From Candidatus Omnitrophota bacterium (GTDB lineage: Bacteria; Omnitrophota; Gorgyraeia; Zapsychrales; Zapsychraceae), in the NCBI GenBank assembly GCA_015233195.1, contig JADFYE010000018.1:1-38707 (forward strand): a stretch of DNA of 38,707 bases, written 5' to 3'. A model generated the notes under the pieces. The model saw nothing but the letters and a program-made list of their open reading frames with translations, made no database searches and was not told the origin of the DNA. Shown here piece by piece: positions 25,458 through 33,711 of this stretch. The stretch's first letter is position 1; each line of letters starts with the position of its first letter. The position numbers and the translations under genes were made by a program.

Positions 25458-28310
25458 ATGAAAAAAATATTATTCTCTATTTTGGTGCATTTTTTAGTTT
25501 GTGTTTTTATATTAACAAACACAACCATGCCGGTTTTTGCCCAAACTTCCCCGATTCTACCGCCGACAAATTTGATGCTGCATCTAACTAAACCTTTTGC
25601 GCCAGCACAGTTAATTGGTTTACAGCTTGATGAAAAGAACGCTTTACGTATGAATTTTTTTGTTTCTAAAGGGGATAAGACGTTGGAATCCTCAGTAAAG
25701 CAGGAAGAATATAATAAATTAATTAAATATTTTTTAGCATCTTTGACCATACCAGATGATAACCAATGGGTGAACTTGTCTCCTTATGAAAAAAATCGGA
25801 TTATAGCGTCTGATTTTGGCGATACTGATATGGGGCGAGATCTTTTATCCCAGGATTATTTGCTAAAACAATTAACCTCGTCATTGATATATCCTGAGGA
25901 TGAAACCGGAAGGGCTTTTTGGGATATGGTGTATAAAAAAGTATATGAAAAATATGGGAAAAATATAGAAATTCCAATTGATACTTTTAATAAAGTTTGG
26001 ATAGTGCCGGAAAAAGCAGTGGTGTATGAGCGTAATGAGGATCGTACGGTGTGGGTGCTGGAGAGTAAGTTAAAAGTTATGCTTGAAAAAGATTATGAAG
26101 CTGCAGAAAGAAATATGAAAAGTCGAAATCCCCTCTCCAGCATTAGGGGAGAGGGTCAGGGTGAGGGGGTTAAAGAAAAAATTTCTACGCTTAGTATTAC
26201 TGAAGAAGTCGTTCGTGAAATTGTTTTGCCTTTGCTTGAGAAAGAGGTAAATGAGGGGAAGCATTTTGCTATGTTGCGGCAGATATATTCAGCGATGATT
26301 TTATCGACTTGGTATAAGAAGAATTTAAAGGAAAGTTTGCTCGGCAAAGGATACATGGATAAGTCGAAAACTTATGGGGTTGAATTGCAGGAAAAAGGCG
26401 CGAATGAAGCGATTTACCAAAAATATGTTGAAGCATTTAAAACTGGACTTTTTAATTATGTGAAAGAAGAATACGACCCTGTAAATCAGCAGATTATTCC
26501 GCGTAAATATTTTTCCGGTGGGTTTGATAAAGCTGCGTTAGCTAAAATTTTACAAAAAGTTGATTACGGAATGTTTACTAATCGTGCTGGTGATGTTGAA
26601 AAAATTAGTACAGCTCTAACTGAACCTAGAGAAGCAAATTTATCAGTATGGTCGAAAATTAAGCGCACATTGTTGGTTGTAGCAATTATGGCTGCGCTTT
26701 CAGGTTGTGCGGTTAACAAAGCCCCAGAAAATAATAATAAAACAACAGATAATAATACAAGCACCAGTGTAGTTGCTAACTTGCCTGCTCCTAAACCATT
26801 TGAACTGTTTAAAGAACAAACAAATGAAGTTATAGCTAAACCGGTCAGATCTAAAGGAGTAGTTGTTAAGGAAGAAGTTGTTAAACCTGTGAGACGTATT
26901 AATGATCCTATCCCTGCTCGTAAGGGAAGCGTAGCTAGTAAAAATAATAAAACGCCGAAAGGCGAAAATCTAAAAAAACCAAAGTCTGAAAATACCAGGA
27001 CAACAAATATAGCGCCCCAAATAAGATCATTTTATGATCTGCCATTAAAAAAAGCGGGTGCGGTAGTGAAAAAGGCTGGTGGAGCAGCAGGGAAGGTCGT
27101 GAAAACTGCTGGTAGAATAGTTAATGGGGCAGGTAAGAAAATTATGCAGACTGGTCAGGCAGTTAAAAATCATATAGGAGAAAGCAAACAAAAAAAAATA
27201 GAACAATCAGAAGAAATATCTGATGGAGGTATTTTTAGGGCTTTACGGCAAGCATTTGCTGTTCTTCAACGCGCTTCTATTGCTGCTGAAGCTGGAAAGC
27301 GAATTATTATTGGTGATGAGGCAGGTCATGGGGGTGGCACAAAAAAACCGGGTGTTGATCTTACATTTACCGATAGTATTACTGGTAAAACTTTTGTAGT
27401 TAGTGAAGCTGATATTAATGTAATCACATCGCAACAACTGCCACAGGTTCTTGAAAATATTTTTCCAGGTCGTTTTACCGTTGTTCAAGCACGTAATCCT
27501 GATGAAAAAAATTTAACTCCTGCTCAGAGAGCTGAAAATTTACGACAAAGAGCTGCGGAAGCTGGTGGAGAATTGGCTATTATTTCTGCGGAACACATTG
27601 ATGGTGTTAGACCTGAAATTTCTGGCGAGTTAGACTCCATAGACCTAAGACAAAATAATCCTCATTTGTTTCAGGCTTTGGAGTTACTTAATTCTGAACG
27701 CAGTATTATGCTGGGCATAGGTAATGGGGATGATACATATGCATTATTTGGTTATTTTGTAGAAGATAAAATACCGGTTGTTTTGAGGGAACGTGAAAAT
27801 GCGCCTGTATTAATGGCTGCAGTTATAGACAGCTTAAAAAAACAAAATAAATCTATTACTCGTGATAATGTAGTAAATGAAATTACTAATTATTTTAAAC
27901 CATCATCAGAAAGATATGCTTATTGGTTAGGAGGTGTTTTCGATCTAAAACCGGAACAGCCCAATATTCCTTCGCTGGTGAAGAATTTAATAACATTTAT
28001 TGCTCAATATTTTATTTCATTCATAATTCAATCACCAGAACAAGCAGTTCCAAATTACTATGTGACAAGACCTGGTGATAAAGCTGAATTGCCTCATCCA
28101 TCACAAATACCTGATCAAGCTTCTAATGTCGGAGGTATTGATCTTAAATCTTCATATTTGGATATGGTCATAAAACGGGACAAATATGGCGTGCCTTTAC
28201 CATTTAATTTGCAAGATGCACGATCATTAGATAATTTACCTGGGTTAAAACCGCTTATTCTAGAAATATCGTCTGTATCAGATTCATTCTTGCCTGGAAG
28301 CCCTCGTTAA
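25458..28310 (+). CDS. Exported modular protein (950 aa) with amidase-like domain
   Basis: A paralogue of the giant protein at its two ends. Residues 1-30 are a signal peptide cut near VFAQ. The N-module runs to about residue 360, with WVNLSPYEK, DTFNKVWIVP and YFSGGFD. A second hydrophobic stretch then ends in a lipobox-like LSGC (C417), followed by a low-complexity linker rich in N, T, K and P. Residues about 615-760 resemble an Amidase_3 N-acetylmuramoyl-alanine amidase, which cuts peptide stems from peptidoglycan. Putative zinc ligands are H624 (GHGG), E650 (SEADIN) and H713 (SAEH). The tail from G892 begins GGIDL as in the giant protein. ATG 25458 is forced by a stop just upstream. It is probably a cell-wall enzyme in the envelope; the amidase call is by motif only. 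Confidence 0.82.
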   Translation: MKKILFSILVHFLVCVFILTNTTMPVFAQTSPILPPTNLMLHLTKPFAPAQLIGLQLDEKNALRMNFFVSKGDKTLESSVKQEEYNKLIKYFLASLTIPDDNQWVNLSPYEKNRIIASDFGDTDMGRDLLSQDYLLKQLTSSLIYPEDETGRAFWDMVYKKVYEKYGKNIEIPIDTFNKVWIVPEKAVVYERNEDRTVWVLESKLKVMLEKDYEAAERNMKSRNPLSSIRGEGQGEGVKEKISTLSITEEVVREIVLPLLEKEVNEGKHFAMLRQIYSAMILSTWYKKNLKESLLGKGYMDKSKTYGVELQEKGANEAIYQKYVEAFKTGLFNYVKEEYDPVNQQIIPRKYFSGGFDKAALAKILQKVDYGMFTNRAGDVEKISTALTEPREANLSVWSKIKRTLLVVAIMAALSGCAVNKAPENNNKTTDNNTSTSVVANLPAPKPFELFKEQTNEVIAKPVRSKGVVVKEEVVKPVRRINDPIPARKGSVASKNNKTPKGENLKKPKSENTRTTNIAPQIRSFYDLPLKKAGAVVKKAGGAAGKVVKTAGRIVNGAGKKIMQTGQAVKNHIGESKQKKIEQSEEISDGGIFRALRQAFAVLQRASIAAEAGKRIIIGDEAGHGGGTKKPGVDLTFTDSITGKTFVVSEADINVITSQQLPQVLENIFPGRFTVVQARNPDEKNLTPAQRAENLRQRAAEAGGELAIISAEHIDGVRPEISGELDSIDLRQNNPHLFQALELLNSERSIMLGIGNGDDTYALFGYFVEDKIPVVLRERENAPVLMAAVIDSLKKQNKSITRDNVVNEITNYFKPSSERYAYWLGGVFDLKPEQPNIPSLVKNLITFIAQYFISFIIQSPEQAVPNYYVTRPGDKAELPHPSQIPDQASNVGGIDLKSSYLDMVIKRDKYGVPLPFNLQDARSLDNLPGLKPLILEISSVSDSFLPGSPR
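26131..26169 (+). repeat. In-frame CCCTCTCC/GGAGAGGG palindromic repeat, copy 2
   Basis: CCCTCTCC (26131-26138) pairs with GGAGAGGG (26148-26155) and is followed by a G-rich tail. It encodes PLSSIRGEGQGEG in the linker after KVMLEKDY, the same place as copy 1 at 1339-1377 and of the same length. The frame is kept on both sides. Confidence 0.8.
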
Positions 28311-28326
28311 TAAAACTTAAATTATC

Positions 28327-28355
28327 TTGTCAGTGTTTTTGTCTACAAGTACAAT
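28327..28355 (+). promoter_or_regulatory. Strong promoter of the glycan-export operon
   Basis: TTGTCA (28327-28332), 17-bp spacer, TACAAT (28350-28355), both close to consensus. The expected transcription start, about 28361-28363, is only 2-4 bases before the ATG at 28365, so the first gene is probably translated from a leaderless or nearly leaderless mRNA. Confidence 0.7.
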
Positions 28356-28364
28356 AATCACAAT

Positions 28365-29198
28365 ATGCAAAAGATATATGAACCCTTCCAATATCTAAAA
28401 GCAGGCATCAGGATCTGGCCGTTAATGGTCCGTGATATTATTGATCATCGAGAGTTAATCAGCCGTTTATTCTGGCGTAATCTTATCAGTCGTTATAAAC
28501 AATCTTTATTTGGTCAGGTATGGATAGTTTTAATGCCGCTTTTAATGGTCGGGACATTTGCTTTCCTTAAGAAAACCGGGGTTTTTCAATTTGGCGCTAC
28601 TTCTGTGCCATATCCTTTATTCGCTTTAACTGGTCTAATAATCTGGCAGGTATTCTCAACTGGACTTATTACAGGATGTAGTAGTTTGGTTTCTGCCGGA
28701 GATATGATAAGTAAAATCAATTTCCCGAGGGAATCTTTGGTTTTTGCATCTCTTGCCCAAGCTGTATTAGAATTTATTATCAAGTTAGTTTTGTTAGCAA
28801 TATTTTTGGTGATTTTTAATTATCCGGTTACTTTGCTGGGGATAATATTATTTTTAATAACAGTTATCCCGATATTTATTTTAACTTTAGGCTTATCTTT
28901 ATTTTTCTCTCTGGTTACTGGTATATTTCGGGACACAGTTAATATTCTTTCCGTATTAGTTACTTTGGGTATGTTTTTATCTCCAGTAGTTTATCCATTA
29001 AAAATTTCTAATAATAATTTTTGGCTGCAATTAAATTTATTAACGCCGTTAATTGACGCGCCTAGAGACGCTTTGTTATTAGGAAAAGTTACGAATTGGT
29101 CGATGTGGGGAGTTGCGTCAATATTCTCTATTTTGGTATTTTTAGTTGCGTGGAGAGTGTTTTATATAGCAGAAACAAAAATTGCGGAGCGCATATAA
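28365..29198 (+). CDS. ABC-2 type polysaccharide exporter permease (Wzm-like)
   Basis: The 277-aa membrane subunit of an ABC transporter that moves finished lipid-linked glycan across the inner membrane. It has the ABC2 permease layout: an amphipathic N-terminus (LISRLFWRNLISRYKQSLFGQVWIVLMPLLM) and about six helices. The ATPase subunit starts on the next base after its stop, so the two are made in step. The strong promoter just upstream makes it the first gene of an operon of at least six genes. O-antigen, capsule or teichoic-acid-like glycans are all possible cargo; the neighbours favour an O-antigen-like polymer. Confidence 0.93.
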   Translation: MQKIYEPFQYLKAGIRIWPLMVRDIIDHRELISRLFWRNLISRYKQSLFGQVWIVLMPLLMVGTFAFLKKTGVFQFGATSVPYPLFALTGLIIWQVFSTGLITGCSSLVSAGDMISKINFPRESLVFASLAQAVLEFIIKLVLLAIFLVIFNYPVTLLGIILFLITVIPIFILTLGLSLFFSLVTGIFRDTVNILSVLVTLGMFLSPVVYPLKISNNNFWLQLNLLTPLIDAPRDALLLGKVTNWSMWGVASIFSILVFLVAWRVFYIAETKIAERI

Positions 29199-30413
29199 AT
29201 GTCTGACTTATTAATACAGTGCGAGAATGCAGGGAAAAAATTCGCCAAGTCTTTAAACCGTTCGATGCTGTATGGGTTTACTGATATAGTGCGCGGGTCG
29301 TTTGGCATGTTTCCAGATAGTGATCGCTTGCGTAAAGATGAATTTTGGGCTGTACAAGATGTTTCATTTTCGATTAATAGAGGAGAAACTTTAGGATTGA
29401 TCGGTCCCAATGGCTCAGGAAAAACAACTTTGCTTAAAATGCTCAACGGGATATTTTTACCTGATCGTGGACGGATTACAGTAAACGGAAAAGTAGGGGC
29501 GTTGATCCAAGTTGGCGCAGGATTTCATCCTATGCTTTCTGGACGGGAAAATATTTATATTAATGGCGCTATTTTGGGGATGAGTAAAAAAGAAATTGAC
29601 CGCAAGTTTGACGCGATAGTTAATTTTGCGGATATTGGTGATTTTTTAGACGCTCCAGTAAGACATTATTCGAGCGGGATGTATGTGCGTTTAGGTTTTG
29701 CGATCGCAGTTCATTGTGAGCCGGATGTTTTGTTAGTAGATGAGATTTTGGCTGTTGGCGACCGGGATTTTTCGATTAAATGTTATCAAAAAATGCACCA
29801 AATCCGGCAGAGCGGAGTAGCAATTATTCTGGTCTCACATAGCGAATATGTTATTCGCGAATATACAGAGCAATGTTTATACCTTGATGCAGGTAAATCA
29901 AAATTTTTAGGAAATAGCGATGAGGGGATAAGTTCTTACATTAAAGATGTGGTGAGTAAAAAAAATCCGGCTATTAATTCAGAAAAACCAAATGCATTAA
30001 GTAAAAAGGCTGTTATTAAAAGTCTGCATTTTGAAGACGGTACAAATAATGTGGTTGATTATTTAGAAACCGGGAACGCGTTGAATTTAATAATGGAGTT
30101 AGAGGTAAAAGAAAAAGTACTCAAGCCAATATATTCGATAAATTTTTACGGTGATAATGGATTTTTATATTGCGCTAATAGTTTTTATGATGGGCTTGAA
30201 TTTAATGAGTTGTTGCCTGGAAAGCATATAGTAAAAGTAGCTATACCTCAGTTGCATTTACCAGTAGATCAGTATGTTTGTTCAACTATGGTCGCTGAAG
30301 AAAGCCCGGTTAATGTGGTTGATTGTGAATATCAATCTTACCGGTTCACTGTGGGTCGGGCGAAAAACGCGCGCGGGTCAGTAAAATTACCTGCACAATG
30401 GAATATAAACTAA
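29199..30413 (+). CDS. ABC polysaccharide exporter ATPase with C-terminal glycan-binding domain (Wzt-like)
   Basis: The 404-aa ATP-binding partner of the permease before it. Walker A is G69-P-N-G-S-G-K75-T-T, the signature is S158-S-G-M161, and Walker B ends in D181-E182. Residues about 265-404 form an extra beta-rich region matching the Wzt C-terminal domain, which in E. coli O8/O9a reads the methyl cap on the chain end before export. That fits the methyltransferases encoded two genes downstream. Its stop shares a TAATG with the next gene. Confidence 0.93.
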   Translation: MSDLLIQCENAGKKFAKSLNRSMLYGFTDIVRGSFGMFPDSDRLRKDEFWAVQDVSFSINRGETLGLIGPNGSGKTTLLKMLNGIFLPDRGRITVNGKVGALIQVGAGFHPMLSGRENIYINGAILGMSKKEIDRKFDAIVNFADIGDFLDAPVRHYSSGMYVRLGFAIAVHCEPDVLLVDEILAVGDRDFSIKCYQKMHQIRQSGVAIILVSHSEYVIREYTEQCLYLDAGKSKFLGNSDEGISSYIKDVVSKKNPAINSEKPNALSKKAVIKSLHFEDGTNNVVDYLETGNALNLIMELEVKEKVLKPIYSINFYGDNGFLYCANSFYDGLEFNELLPGKHIVKVAIPQLHLPVDQYVCSTMVAEESPVNVVDCEYQSYRFTVGRAKNARGSVKLPAQWNIN

Positions 30414-31549
30414 TGGCAAGAAATTTAGCGATATTTTTGAGTGACACAGTTGAAGATTATGTCCGCAATGGACTCTCATCTATAATTCACGATTATTTTA
30501 ACCCGAAGAATTTTTTTGATAATGTTTATGTTTTATCGTCGTCTGAGAAAAGTGCTTATCAAATGGAAGGTTTAAATATTATACCAACCCAGCCAGAAGA
30601 AATCGTTAATCGTCTAAAGGAACTCAAAATAGATATTGTGCGCGCTTATTCTGGTAAAGGTGCGTGTGAGCTGGCTTGTTCTCATAAAGTTAGGGGAGTG
30701 CCAGTAATAGTATCGATTCATGACAGTCGAAAAGATTGGTTAAGATCGTCAATAAAACGCGCGGATTGTGTTTTTGTGGTATCCGAATCCGTACAGGAAT
30801 TAGTCGAAGAATTATTTTCTAAAAAAGATATGATATGGGTTTTGCCTAATCGGATTGATCTTTCTATAATGAAAACGTTGCCTGCTGAAAGTTATGGAGA
30901 TTTGGAAAAAGAATTTCCATTCAAATATAAGATTTTACAGATTGGACGGAAATCCCGGGAAAAAAATATTGAAACTTTAATAAAAGCTATTGCTCAATTA
31001 CCGGACGAATATTGTTTAATAGCTGTTGGAGACGGAGATTCTAGTTATTTACAAAAATTAGCTAGGGAATTAAGCGTTGAAAAACGCTGTTTTTTTAGAA
31101 ATGCTATCGCACATACGGAAATCTCGCGTTATATGTCTTTTTCAGATTGTGTATGTCAGCCCAGTTTGACTGAAGCTATGAGTTTTGCTGCGATAGAATC
31201 ATTAGCATGTGGTGCAGTTATAATTGCGTCGAGCATGGCTGCAAGGGGAGCGGATATTATAGATAATTATAATGGGTTATTAACTGATGAACCTCAGGAT
31301 GAACAAAAATTAGCAATTTTGATCGAACAAGCTTGTACTGATACAGAATTACGAACAAGATTAAAAGTTAATGCAGTACAGTCTGCGCAAAAATTTTCCA
31401 AAGATATTATTGATGCTCTCGAGATAAGTTATTATGAAAAAATATTGGCAATGCGTGATAGCGGTGCATTTGACATACCTTTGATAAGTCATTTAAGAGA
31501 AAAAGTTCAAATTTGGTTTGAGACCCACTTGCATAAGGATAACAAATGA
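30413..31549 (+). CDS. GT4-family glycosyltransferase
   Basis: A 378-aa GT-B fold glycosyltransferase. The C-terminal half shows the GT4 pattern: FKYKILQIGRKSREKNIETLI, then VGDGDSSYLQKLA, and the nucleotide-sugar loop QPSLTEAMSFAAIESLACGAVIIAS with the conserved glutamate. The sugar donor cannot be read from sequence. I chose ATG 30413, which forms a TAATG with the stop of the ATPase gene; an ATG 15 bases upstream is possible. The gene ends in an ATGA overlap with the next one. Confidence 0.9.
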   Translation: MARNLAIFLSDTVEDYVRNGLSSIIHDYFNPKNFFDNVYVLSSSEKSAYQMEGLNIIPTQPEEIVNRLKELKIDIVRAYSGKGACELACSHKVRGVPVIVSIHDSRKDWLRSSIKRADCVFVVSESVQELVEELFSKKDMIWVLPNRIDLSIMKTLPAESYGDLEKEFPFKYKILQIGRKSREKNIETLIKAIAQLPDEYCLIAVGDGDSSYLQKLARELSVEKRCFFRNAIAHTEISRYMSFSDCVCQPSLTEAMSFAAIESLACGAVIIASSMAARGADIIDNYNGLLTDEPQDEQKLAILIEQACTDTELRTRLKVNAVQSAQKFSKDIIDALEISYYEKILAMRDSGAFDIPLISHLREKVQIWFETHLHKDNK

Positions 31550-33711
31550 CCAATGTTAGAGCAGGTTATAATCAGGCTTTGAATTGGGTTAAAAATAATA
31601 CTATACCTGAACAAGGCGTTATCGTAAGTTCGTTGAAAAAAACTCCATATTTTGAAGTTACAGGATATTTGATTCCAACATTATTAGACTCTGGTGAATT
31701 GGATAGAGCGTATAGATACGCGGATTATTTATCTTGCGTGCAAATGCCAGACGGCGCGTATGCAGGACCAGACGGGCAAGCATATATTTTTGATACAGCT
31801 CAAGTTTTACGTGGGTTATTAGCTGCATACCAAAAATGGGGTAAATTTGAAAATAATATTTTTGCTGCAGCTGAATATGTTTTGAAACATATCGAGGATA
31901 AAGGGCGTATACCTGCAAATTATGGGAATATAATTCCGGAAGCAGTTCACCTATATACTTTAGCTCCTTTAATGCAATTTGCTAAGCTATTCAGACAAGA
32001 TGATGCGGTTATTAAAATACAAAAAGCGCTTGAATACTATAAACAGCCGGCAATATTGGATCCTAAATATTTAACTCATTTCAGTGCTTATATTGTTGAC
32101 GGGTTGATCGAAATGGGCGAGATGGAATTTGTCCGTTCTTTTGTGCAAAGAGTATTCAGCCGACAAAAAAAAGACGGTAGTATTTCTGCTTTTGAAGGTG
32201 CAAGTTGGGTTTGTTTAGTTGGTGTCGCGCAATACGCGATCATTGGATATAAATTAGGCATGATAAAACAAGCTGACTTAGCCATTAAATATTTGTGTTC
32301 CGTCCAGAATGTTAGTGGTGGATTTTTGGGGAGCAAAGGTTTTAGAGCAGAATATTTTGTTGAACAGGAAATCAGCTGGGCTAATAAATTTTTTATGGAT
32401 GCAGTCGTTCTTAAAATACAAAGTTTTTTTAATGCCAATGCTGCAATTTTTCCATCAGATATAAAAGAACAGGATGGTCGGGTTGAAGCTTTACTGTCAG
32501 CGCTAGGAGATATAAACGGGAAAAAAGTTTTAGATATTGGTTGTGGTAAAGGCAGATTCGCTGCTCGCATAAAAGAAAAATTTCCTAACGTTATTATTAC
32601 TGGTCTGGATATTTCTGAGGAATTATTGAGAGATGCGGCTAAAGTCATACCGGTTGTTCAGGGCAGTATGATAAATTTACCTTTTAAGAATTCCGAGTTT
32701 GATGCAGTGATCGCGATTGAATCGTTAGAACATTGTTTGGATACTGATAAAGCATTGGCTGAAATGGCGCGGGTATTAAAGACCGAGGGACGAACCGTAA
32801 TAATTGATAAAAACTTAGCCCAAGCTGGTCGGATGGACGTTACAGATTTTGAAACTTGGTTCAATGACCAGGATATTAAACGTATTTTAGAAACTAATTT
32901 TACTGGTGTCAGGGCAGAATTTACAAATTATGATACTAAAAAAGCTGACGGACTTTTTATTTTATGGACTGGTATAAAAGGTCAAAATGTTTTATCCGCT
33001 GACGAGTGGAGTACGGAAATTCGCGCGTCTAGGACTATTGATGATATAAAAAAGCAAATATTATCTCATCAGTATCCAGTATGGATGCTGCCAGTATTAA
33101 AAGTCACTGAGCCAGGTGACCGGGTATTGGAATTAGGCAGCGGTACTGGAGAATTGTCAGCTATTTTAGGTCGCTATGGACGCAAACCATTTTTAATGGA
33201 TTTTTCTAAAACTAATATTGATCTATCAAAAGATGTTTTCAATGTTTTAAATTTATCCGGTGATTTTTTCTGTCAAAATGTGCTTGAACCTTGGCAGATT
33301 TTAGACGGGCAGGTTGATTGGGTATTCAGCAGCGGTTTATTAGAACATTTTTCTGACCAGGAAATCCAGAATATAATGCTAAAATCAAAAACAGCTGCTA
33401 AAAAAGGTGTCATATGTTTGGTGCCGAATGCTGCGTCGTTAATGTATAGAGCTGGCAAGTTTGAAATGGAACAGAATGGGGTTTGGTCGTATGGTTTTGA
33501 AGACCCAAAATTTTCTATGAAAAAATTCTTTGAAGATGTGGGATTAGTAAATATCCAGGAATTTTCTGTAGCCCCTTATCACGCCTTAAATTTTCTTGAA
33601 ATAGAAAACTCTTCGATAAAACATTTTTTTGATGAGCTGAATGCTGAGGACATTAAGCAACTTAAGCAGGGTTATTTATTATTTACATATGGAGAAAAAA
33701 GTGGCGCATAA
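31546..33711 (+). CDS. Alpha-barrel protein fused to two SAM methyltransferase domains
   Basis: A 721-aa fusion. Residues to about 290 are helical repeats of the alpha/alpha-toroid kind (SCVQMPDGAYAGPDGQ, FSRQKKDGSISAFEG and SVQNVSGGFLGSKG read like repeats of a prenyltransferase or lyase barrel). The first methyltransferase (about 320-480) has VLDIGCGKGRF and SLEHCLD; the second (about 515-690) has VLELGSGTGELS and LLEHFSDQ. It overlaps both neighbours (ATGA at its start) and is clearly part of the glycan operon. It may methylate chain ends or residues, with the barrel binding glycan. Length control like WbdD is a reasonable guess but no kinase domain is present. Confidence 0.85.
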   Translation: MTNVRAGYNQALNWVKNNTIPEQGVIVSSLKKTPYFEVTGYLIPTLLDSGELDRAYRYADYLSCVQMPDGAYAGPDGQAYIFDTAQVLRGLLAAYQKWGKFENNIFAAAEYVLKHIEDKGRIPANYGNIIPEAVHLYTLAPLMQFAKLFRQDDAVIKIQKALEYYKQPAILDPKYLTHFSAYIVDGLIEMGEMEFVRSFVQRVFSRQKKDGSISAFEGASWVCLVGVAQYAIIGYKLGMIKQADLAIKYLCSVQNVSGGFLGSKGFRAEYFVEQEISWANKFFMDAVVLKIQSFFNANAAIFPSDIKEQDGRVEALLSALGDINGKKVLDIGCGKGRFAARIKEKFPNVIITGLDISEELLRDAAKVIPVVQGSMINLPFKNSEFDAVIAIESLEHCLDTDKALAEMARVLKTEGRTVIIDKNLAQAGRMDVTDFETWFNDQDIKRILETNFTGVRAEFTNYDTKKADGLFILWTGIKGQNVLSADEWSTEIRASRTIDDIKKQILSHQYPVWMLPVLKVTEPGDRVLELGSGTGELSAILGRYGRKPFLMDFSKTNIDLSKDVFNVLNLSGDFFCQNVLEPWQILDGQVDWVFSSGLLEHFSDQEIQNIMLKSKTAAKKGVICLVPNAASLMYRAGKFEMEQNGVWSYGFEDPKFSMKKFFEDVGLVNIQEFSVAPYHALNFLEIENSSIKHFFDELNAEDIKQLKQGYLLFTYGEKSGA

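Noticed and set aside
32088-32648. A 186-codon reverse-strand frame inside the alpha-barrel/methyltransferase gene.
   Set aside because: The forward frame has clear methyltransferase motifs and operon overlaps; the reverse frame is low-complexity and shadows it.
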